NCBI GenBank assembly: GCA_947167105.1
Contig: CAMVGU010000003.1
Coordinates: forward strand, 62,001 to 126,000
DNA length: 64,000 nt
Reading direction: 5' to 3'
Source of the DNA: an uncultured Selenomonas sp.
GTDB taxonomy: Bacteria; Bacillota; Negativicutes; Selenomonadales; Selenomonadaceae
This document shows, one piece after another, positions 58,377 to 64,000 of the stretch. The position numbers and the translations under genes are program-made. Every line of letters begins with the position of its first letter. Positions within the stretch are counted from its first letter, which is position 1. Under the pieces are notes generated by a model, which was given only the letters and a program-made list of their open reading frames with translations, did no database searches and was not told the origin of the DNA.

Positions 58377-58928
58377 ATGGAAAGGAGGACCTTTGTCAAG
58401 ATGGCATTCGGAGGAGGAATCCTGGGACTGCTGCTGGGCATGGAGGGCAGCAGCGAGGCTGGGGATGGGCTGATACGTCCACCGGGGGCGGTGCCGGAGG
58501 AAATGTTTCTGAGTACCTGTGCCCGCTGCGGCAAGTGCGCGGAAATCTGTCCCCTGGGATGTATCAGGATTGCCCACGGGGAGCAGGGCCTGGCCATCGG
58601 CACACCCTATATCGTGCCCCAGGAAGGCTACTGCGACCTTTGCCTGAAGTGCATAGATGTGTGCGCTGCAGGAGCCTTGAAGCCTGTGGAGAAGGAAAAG
58701 GTGCGCATGGGCCTGGCGGAAATAGACAAGGATATCTGCCTGGCCAGGAAGGGGGAAGACTGCCGGGTGTGCCACGCCGCCTGCCCCTTCTATGACAGGG
58801 CCATCAAGCTGGAGGATTACAAGTATCCCCAGGTGGACCCGGACTACTGCACAGGCTGCGGACGCTGCGAGAATGTCTGCATTGCCAGCCCCCGGAAGGC
58901 CGTCACCGTAAAGCCCAGACGGGAATGA
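58377..58928 (+). CDS. napG: Ferredoxin-type protein NapG
   Basis: Multiple CxxCxxCxxxC motifs (CARCGKCAEICPLG, CDLCLKCIDVCAAGAL, CRVCHAACPFY, CTGCGRCENVCIAS). Confidence 0.88.
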   Translation: MERRTFVKMAFGGGILGLLLGMEGSSEAGDGLIRPPGAVPEEMFLSTCARCGKCAEICPLGCIRIAHGEQGLAIGTPYIVPQEGYCDLCLKCIDVCAAGALKPVEKEKVRMGLAEIDKDICLARKGEDCRVCHAACPFYDRAIKLEDYKYPQVDPDYCTGCGRCENVCIASPRKAVTVKPRRE

Positions 58929-58945
58929 CTTGGGAGGGGCGTGAC

Positions 58946-59698
58946 ATGAAAATAAAAGTTATCCGCAAAATCCTGCAAATATTCTTCCTTGTCCTGCTGC
59001 TGCTGCCCATCTGGTATACGGATCTTATCTGGTACGGCACCTATATTTCAGCAGAGCTTATGGGGCTGCAACTGACCGACCCCTTGACGGCATTGGAGAT
59101 CACCCTGGCGGGCAAGAGCCTGTGGGTGCCGCTGCTTCTTTCGGCTCTGCCCCTGGCTCTGGCGGCAATCCTTCTGGGCAGGGTGTTCTGCAGTTTTGTC
59201 TGTCCCCTGAATTTCCTGCTGGAGCTGATACCGCTTAAGAGGAAGAAGAACATCAGGGAGAAGAACCTGCCTTTGCTGGCCCTTGTCATTACTTTGCTGC
59301 TGTCATTTATTATCTCCTTGCCGGTGTTCAATATAGTATCCCCGGTTTTTGCCCTGCAGCGGCTGTTGCTCTTTGGGGTTGGAGTGGAGATTGTGCTGCT
59401 GGTTCTGGCGGTGGGAGCGGGCCTTATCTGGGGCTCGAAGATTTGGTGCCGTACCCTCTGCCCCCTGGGAGCCCTGTACGGCCTTTTGGGAGTGAAAAGG
59501 CTTTTAAGGGTTAAGGTGGAGGAAAGCAAGTGTACCCAATGCGGCAAGTGCGCTGCTGCCTGCAGCATGGGCACAGCGCCGGGGCGGAGGAGCCTTGCTG
59601 ACAGGGTGCTCTGCACCAACTGCGGGGACTGCATAGGAGCCTGCGAGGCCGGGGCAGTGACCTTCGGCATGAGTGAGAAGAAGGAGGGAGAACCATGA
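58946..59698 (+). CDS. napH: Ferredoxin-type quinol dehydrogenase NapH
   Basis: Four TM helices, GRVFCSFVCPLNFLLELIPLKRK, CRTLCPLGALYGLLG, CTQCGKCAAACSMG. Confidence 0.9.
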   Translation: MKIKVIRKILQIFFLVLLLLPIWYTDLIWYGTYISAELMGLQLTDPLTALEITLAGKSLWVPLLLSALPLALAAILLGRVFCSFVCPLNFLLELIPLKRKKNIREKNLPLLALVITLLLSFIISLPVFNIVSPVFALQRLLLFGVGVEIVLLVLAVGAGLIWGSKIWCRTLCPLGALYGLLGVKRLLRVKVEESKCTQCGKCAAACSMGTAPGRRSLADRVLCTNCGDCIGACEAGAVTFGMSEKKEGEP

Positions 59699-60222
59699 GC
59701 CTGGGAGAAAAGCAAGTAAAGCTTAAGCATATTGCCATAGCAGGCATAGCCTGCATTGTGGCCTTCTCTGCCGCCTACGGCATGATCGAGGCCACCAACC
59801 AGAATACCTTCTGCGGGGAGCAGTGCCATGAGATGGACCCCATGTACGTTTCCTGGCAGCATTCCAACCATCAGACTGTGGACTGCGCCGACTGCCATGA
59901 GCAGCCGGGATTCACGGGGCTGGTGAAATCCAAGATGAAGGGCACCAAGGAACTTATTCTCCATGTGACGGGGAATGTACCTGACCCCATCAAGCTGCAG
60001 GATACCAATGAGGTGAACTGCTACACCTGCCATCAGGACAAGGTTAAGACAGCGGAGATAGCAGGTCCCCGCAAGGACCCCCATACCGCCAAACATTTCG
60101 AGAACGGCATGAACTGCGTCACCTGCCATACGGGCCTGGTACATAATGAGGAGGCCAACAAGGTGCTGCCCAGCCGTGAGCGCTGCTATACCTGCCATCT
60201 TGATGCCATGGGTTCCCTGTGA
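59695..60222 (+). CDS. NapC/NirT/NrfH-family multiheme cytochrome c
   Basis: Heme motifs CGEQCH, CADCH, CYTCH, CVTCH, CYTCH; N-terminal TM. Confidence 0.93.
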   Translation: MSLGEKQVKLKHIAIAGIACIVAFSAAYGMIEATNQNTFCGEQCHEMDPMYVSWQHSNHQTVDCADCHEQPGFTGLVKSKMKGTKELILHVTGNVPDPIKLQDTNEVNCYTCHQDKVKTAEIAGPRKDPHTAKHFENGMNCVTCHTGLVHNEEANKVLPSRERCYTCHLDAMGSL

Positions 60223-60236
60223 AGGAGGGTCGGATA

Positions 60237-62510
60237 ATGGAATTTACCAGAAGAGATTTTTTGAAGGCTATTGCTGTCTCAGCCGCCATGATGGCTGCAG
60301 GCTGCGGCAACAAGCGTGATACGACTAAAGGCCCCGTGGATCAGAAGGATGCAGAGAAGTGGGTGAAGGGTGTCTGCCGTTACTGCGGCACGGGCTGCGG
60401 CGTGCTGGCAGGTGTCACCGGGGGCAAGATCGTGGCTGTGAAGGGCGATCCTGACTGTGCTGTGAACAAGGGCCGCCTCTGCGTGAAGGGCATTCTGCTG
60501 CCCAAGATTATAGACACCCCGGACAGGCTCAAAAAGCCCCTTATCAAGAAGGACGGCAAGTTTGTGGAAGCCAGTTGGGATGAGGCCATGAACCTGGTGG
60601 TGGAAAAATTCAAGGAAGCTATCGCAAATTACGGCCCGGATTCCGTGGGCTTCTACGGCTCAGGCCAGACCTTTGCCGAGGAAACCTACACCATGCAGAA
60701 GATTTTCCGAGCGGGCATCGGCACCAACAATGTGGAGGGCAATCCCCGCACCTGCATGGCCAGTGCCGTGGCGGGCTTTGTCACCACTTTCGGGGCAGAT
60801 GAGCCCATGGGAACTTATGCTGACATTGAGGCAGCGGACACCTTCTTCCTGATTGGCTCCAACTCCGCCGAGGCCCATCCCGTGCTGTTCTCCCGCATCG
60901 TGGACAGGAAGAACAGCGACCCAAATGTAAAGATTATCGTGGCAGATCCCAGAAAGACCCGCACGGCGGATATTGCCGATTACTACTTGCCCTTCATACC
61001 CAGCCGGGATTTGGCCCTGATGAACGCCATGGCCTATGTCATCATTGAGGAAGGGCTTACGGATGAAAAATTCATTGCCGACCATACGGAATTTATGAAG
61101 GGCGCCAGCGACAAGCTCACCTATGAGGAGTACAAGGCATTTTTGCAGGATTACACGCCTGAGAAGGTGGCGGGGGCCTGCGGCATCCCTGCTGAGACCA
61201 TTCGCGAGGTAGCCCGGCTCTTTGCCGACCCCAAGCGCAACACCATGTCCATGTGGTGCATGGGCTTCAACCAGAGAACCAGGGGGGTGTGGGCCAACAA
61301 TCTGGTACACAATCTGCACCTCCTGACGGGCAAAATCTGCAGGCCCGGCAATACGCCCTTCTCCCTTACGGGGCAGCCCAGCGCCTGCGGCAGCGTCCGG
61401 GAGACAGGAGGACTTTCCCATATCCTGCCGGCCCATCGCTTTGTGGCCAATGAAAAGCACAGGAATGAACTGGAGGAAATCTGGGGGGTGCCCAAGGGCA
61501 CTATGCCGAGTAAGCCGGGCTATCATACTTTGGAAATGTTCAAGGCGGCGGTTACGGGGGATCTCAAATGCCTGTGGGTCATGACCACTAACCCGGGCCA
61601 GTCCTTGCCGAATCTCAACTACTACCGTCCCGGCATGGAGCAGGTCTTTATGGTGGTGTCCGAAACATATCACCCCACCCGCACCTCGGAACTGGCCGAT
61701 GTGGTGCTGCCTGCCGCCCTGTGGATGGAAAAGGAAGGAGTCTACGGCAACGGAGAGCGGCGCACCAACCATATCGCCAAGGCCGTGGAACCGCCGGGAG
61801 AGGCAAGAAGCGATTTGGAGACCATCATTGACTTCGGCAAGCGCATGGGCTATGAGCATCTGGTGCCCTTTAAGACTCCCGAGGAAGTCTGGGCAGAGTA
61901 CCAGAAGTGCCAGGAGGGCACGGACATGCAGATGGCCTCCTACAGGCGTCTCAGGGAGGGCCACGGCTTCACCTGGCCCGTGGCGCCAGACCCGGACAGC
62001 TCCCCGGAGACGTACATCCGCTATGCGGAAGGGTACGACCCCTATGTCAAGGAAGGGGAGGGCATCAAGTTCTACGCCCGCAAGAACAACAGGGCCGTCA
62101 TTTACGCCCGTCCCCAGATAGACGCCCAGGAAATGCCGGATGCGGAGTATCCCTTCTTCCTTACCACGGGCCGCATGCTGGAGCACTGGCACACCGCCAC
62201 CATGACAGGGAATGTGCCGGAGCTGAAAAATGCCGCGCCTGAGATGTATGTGGAGATTAACGAGGAAGATGCCAAGCGCCTGGGCATCGCCGACGGCGAC
62301 CTGGTGAATATCACCTCCCGCCGGGCAACTTGCAAGTTCAAGGCCAGAATCAATGGCCGGGGCAAGCCCATGCCGGGGCTGGTGTACGTGTCCTTCCATG
62401 ATAAGGAAGATGACCGCCTCATCAACAAGGTGCTCCTGGATGCCTTTGACCCCGGCTCCAAGCAGCCGGAGTACAAGGTCTGTGCCGTGCAGGTCTCCAA
62501 GGCTTCCTAA
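60237..62510 (+). CDS. napA: Periplasmic nitrate reductase NapA-like molybdopterin oxidoreductase
   Basis: TAT motif TRRDFLK, CRYCGTGCGV Fe-S site, EGNPRTCMASAVAGF with Mo-ligand Cys, next to napDGHC. Confidence 0.9.
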   Translation: MEFTRRDFLKAIAVSAAMMAAGCGNKRDTTKGPVDQKDAEKWVKGVCRYCGTGCGVLAGVTGGKIVAVKGDPDCAVNKGRLCVKGILLPKIIDTPDRLKKPLIKKDGKFVEASWDEAMNLVVEKFKEAIANYGPDSVGFYGSGQTFAEETYTMQKIFRAGIGTNNVEGNPRTCMASAVAGFVTTFGADEPMGTYADIEAADTFFLIGSNSAEAHPVLFSRIVDRKNSDPNVKIIVADPRKTRTADIADYYLPFIPSRDLALMNAMAYVIIEEGLTDEKFIADHTEFMKGASDKLTYEEYKAFLQDYTPEKVAGACGIPAETIREVARLFADPKRNTMSMWCMGFNQRTRGVWANNLVHNLHLLTGKICRPGNTPFSLTGQPSACGSVRETGGLSHILPAHRFVANEKHRNELEEIWGVPKGTMPSKPGYHTLEMFKAAVTGDLKCLWVMTTNPGQSLPNLNYYRPGMEQVFMVVSETYHPTRTSELADVVLPAALWMEKEGVYGNGERRTNHIAKAVEPPGEARSDLETIIDFGKRMGYEHLVPFKTPEEVWAEYQKCQEGTDMQMASYRRLREGHGFTWPVAPDPDSSPETYIRYAEGYDPYVKEGEGIKFYARKNNRAVIYARPQIDAQEMPDAEYPFFLTTGRMLEHWHTATMTGNVPELKNAAPEMYVEINEEDAKRLGIADGDLVNITSRRATCKFKARINGRGKPMPGLVYVSFHDKEDDRLINKVLLDAFDPGSKQPEYKVCAVQVSKAS

Positions 62511-62523
62511 AGTTAAAAAAGAC

Positions 62524-62561
62524 GCAAGCCGCGCATCCCGTGACGGAATGCGCGGCTTTGC
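62524..62561 (+). terminator. Rho-independent-like hairpin after napA
   Basis: GCAAGCCGCGCATCC / GGAATGCGCGGCTTTGC. Confidence 0.65.
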
Positions 62562-62644
62562 GGTGCACTGAGATAAGATATGAAGCAAAAAAGTATTGAT
62601 TATGGTATACTAGGAGAAAAACGCGCGAGAGGAATGATTTGCAG

Positions 62645-63508
62645 ATGAAGATATTGGTAACGGGCGTGACGGGCCAGTTGGGCCATGACTGCGTGCAGGA
62701 GCTGCAGTCCCGCGGTATTGAAGCCCGGGGCGTGTCCAGCAGGGATTTTTCCCTGACGGACGGGGAGGCGGTGCGTGCATACTTGCTGTCCTATCGTCCT
62801 GATGCAGTCATACACTGTGCTGCTTATACGGCGGTGGACAAGGCAGAGGATGAGCGGGAGCTATGCGAGGCCGTGAATGGGGCAGGCACCCGCAATATTG
62901 CCTCTGCCTGCCGGGAGCTGGACTGCAAGCTGGTTTATATCAGCACGGACTATGTGTTTCCGGGAACAGGCGATTCGGCCTACGAGGTGGATGGGGAGAA
63001 ATCCCCCTGCAATGCCTACGGCCTTTCCAAGCTGCACGGTGAGCAGGCAGTCCAGGAACTCATGCAGAAGTATTTCATTGTGCGCATCTCCTGGGTCTTT
63101 GGCGTGAATGGCAAGAATTTCATCCGCACCATGCTGAAACTGGCGGAAAGCCACGACAAGCTGACGGTGGTGGCTGACCAGGTGGGTTCACCAACTTATA
63201 CAAGGGATTTGGCCAGGCTGCTGGCAGATATGGTGCAGACGGAAAAATACGGTGTGTACCATGCGACCAACGAAGGCTATTGCTCCTGGGCCGAGCTGGC
63301 TGCAGAAACCTTCCGCCAGGCGGGCTGCGGGGCAGTGGTGGAGCCGGTGCCCAGCACTGCCTATCCCACTAAAGCCGTGCGCCCGAAAAATTCCCGCCTG
63401 TCGAAAGCAAGCCTGGATGCAGCCGGCTTCGAGCGCCTGCCGCGCTGGCAGGATGCAGTGGGGCGCTACTTGATTGAGCTGGCAAGCAGTGATGTAAAGA
63501 CTAAATAA
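62645..63508 (+). CDS. rfbD: dTDP-4-dehydrorhamnose reductase (RfbD/RmlD)
   Basis: ILVTGVTGQLGHDCVQEL, AAYTAVDKAEDE, STDYVFPG, YGLSKLHGEQAV. Confidence 0.93.
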   Translation: MKILVTGVTGQLGHDCVQELQSRGIEARGVSSRDFSLTDGEAVRAYLLSYRPDAVIHCAAYTAVDKAEDERELCEAVNGAGTRNIASACRELDCKLVYISTDYVFPGTGDSAYEVDGEKSPCNAYGLSKLHGEQAVQELMQKYFIVRISWVFGVNGKNFIRTMLKLAESHDKLTVVADQVGSPTYTRDLARLLADMVQTEKYGVYHATNEGYCSWAELAAETFRQAGCGAVVEPVPSTAYPTKAVRPKNSRLSKASLDAAGFERLPRWQDAVGRYLIELASSDVKTK

Positions 63509-63520
63509 ATATTGGACCCC

Positions 63521-63575
63521 AAACAAAAAGCATAGCATCTCCGGTGATGAGCCTAAGGTGCTATGCTTTTTGTTT
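63521..63575. terminator. Bidirectional terminator between rfbD and xre
   Basis: AAACAAAAAGCATAGCA / TGCTATGCTTTTTGTTT perfect 17-bp arms. Confidence 0.9.
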
Positions 63576-63926
63576 GCATTTATTATCCGAAAGCTTCACT
63601 ATGGCTTCTATGATGTCCTTTGATTTCTCATCCAGATATGGATAGGCAGCAATCAGCGACTCCAGACGGCTGTCAGTGGCAGATTCCCTCACATAACTCG
63701 TCTCCGGCATAGGTACCAGGGTGTATTGGGTGGCAGGGACGAAGAATCGCATATCGGTGTCCAGGGCGGCAGAGAGCTGCTGCAGGTCATCAGCAGCGAT
63801 GCCGGTGGTGTAGCCTCTCTCCCAGTTGGAAATAACCTGTGAAGACTTGTGCACGCGTTTGCCCAGCTCCGCCTGGGTAAGGCCCAGTTCCTTACGCCTT
63901 TGGCGGATTTTGTTGCCGATGGACAT
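63561..63926 (-). CDS. XRE-family HTH transcriptional regulator
   Basis: IGNKIRQRRKELGLTQAELGKRVHKSSQVISNWERGYTTGIAADDLQQLSAAL. Confidence 0.93.
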   Translation of the reverse strand: MSIGNKIRQRRKELGLTQAELGKRVHKSSQVISNWERGYTTGIAADDLQQLSAALDTDMRFFVPATQYTLVPMPETSYVRESATDSRLESLIAAYPYLDEKSKDIIEAIVKLSDNKCKQKA

Positions 63927-64000
63927 AATTTTATCACCTCTAAGGGGATTATATCTCAAAAGCCCTGTCAGAAAAGAAAACCAACGGCATTTGAGAAAAA

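Noticed and set aside
60660-62588. 642-aa minus-strand ORF opposite napA
   Set aside because: Antisense shadow of napA with no domain motifs; GC-driven open frame.

Overview
This 64 kb window is a bacterial chromosome segment. Gene content and style (Rnf complex, Nap, XpaC/TelA, mostly GC-rich) fit a diderm Firmicute of the Negativicutes/Selenomonas type, but that is inference. Housekeeping blocks: HtrA (partial), rlmH, XpaC-like/TelA, a PASTA-containing PBP, rseC-rnfCDGEAB, PTS EIIA, two tandem tRNA-Gly, an MCP, gatCAB, a HAD phosphatase, an RlmD/RumA-type methyltransferase, a large minus-strand molybdenum cofactor/molybdate operon (modABC, moeA x2, moaA, MOSC-Mog, mobA-mobB, moaC) with a candidate Moco riboswitch and terminator, a napD-G-H-C-A cluster, rfbD and an XRE regulator. 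Accessory material: (i) an AlbA_2/Schlafen-type regulator with repeated TTTAAGTT sites; (ii) an SF1 helicase with a degenerate Vsr-like C-terminus; (iii) a secreted repeat protein resembling the 7(1) 'septoil knot' family, abutted by an IS; (iv) an IS pseudogene, a TA-like pair and an HsdR remnant; (v) a metal-homeostasis cluster sharing a TGCTCATAT palindrome; (vi) the best candidate for an undescribed system, an AT-richer three-gene operon (36.7-48.8 kb) encoding a RecD-like helicase with a PD-(D/E)XK-like tail, a HEPN-SNF2 fusion, and a 1585-aa protein with two sacsin-type GHKL ATPase modules plus a Cys4 motif. It lies between rlmD and moaC and looks like an anti-phage/conflict system. All assignments come from reading motifs; no database search was run.
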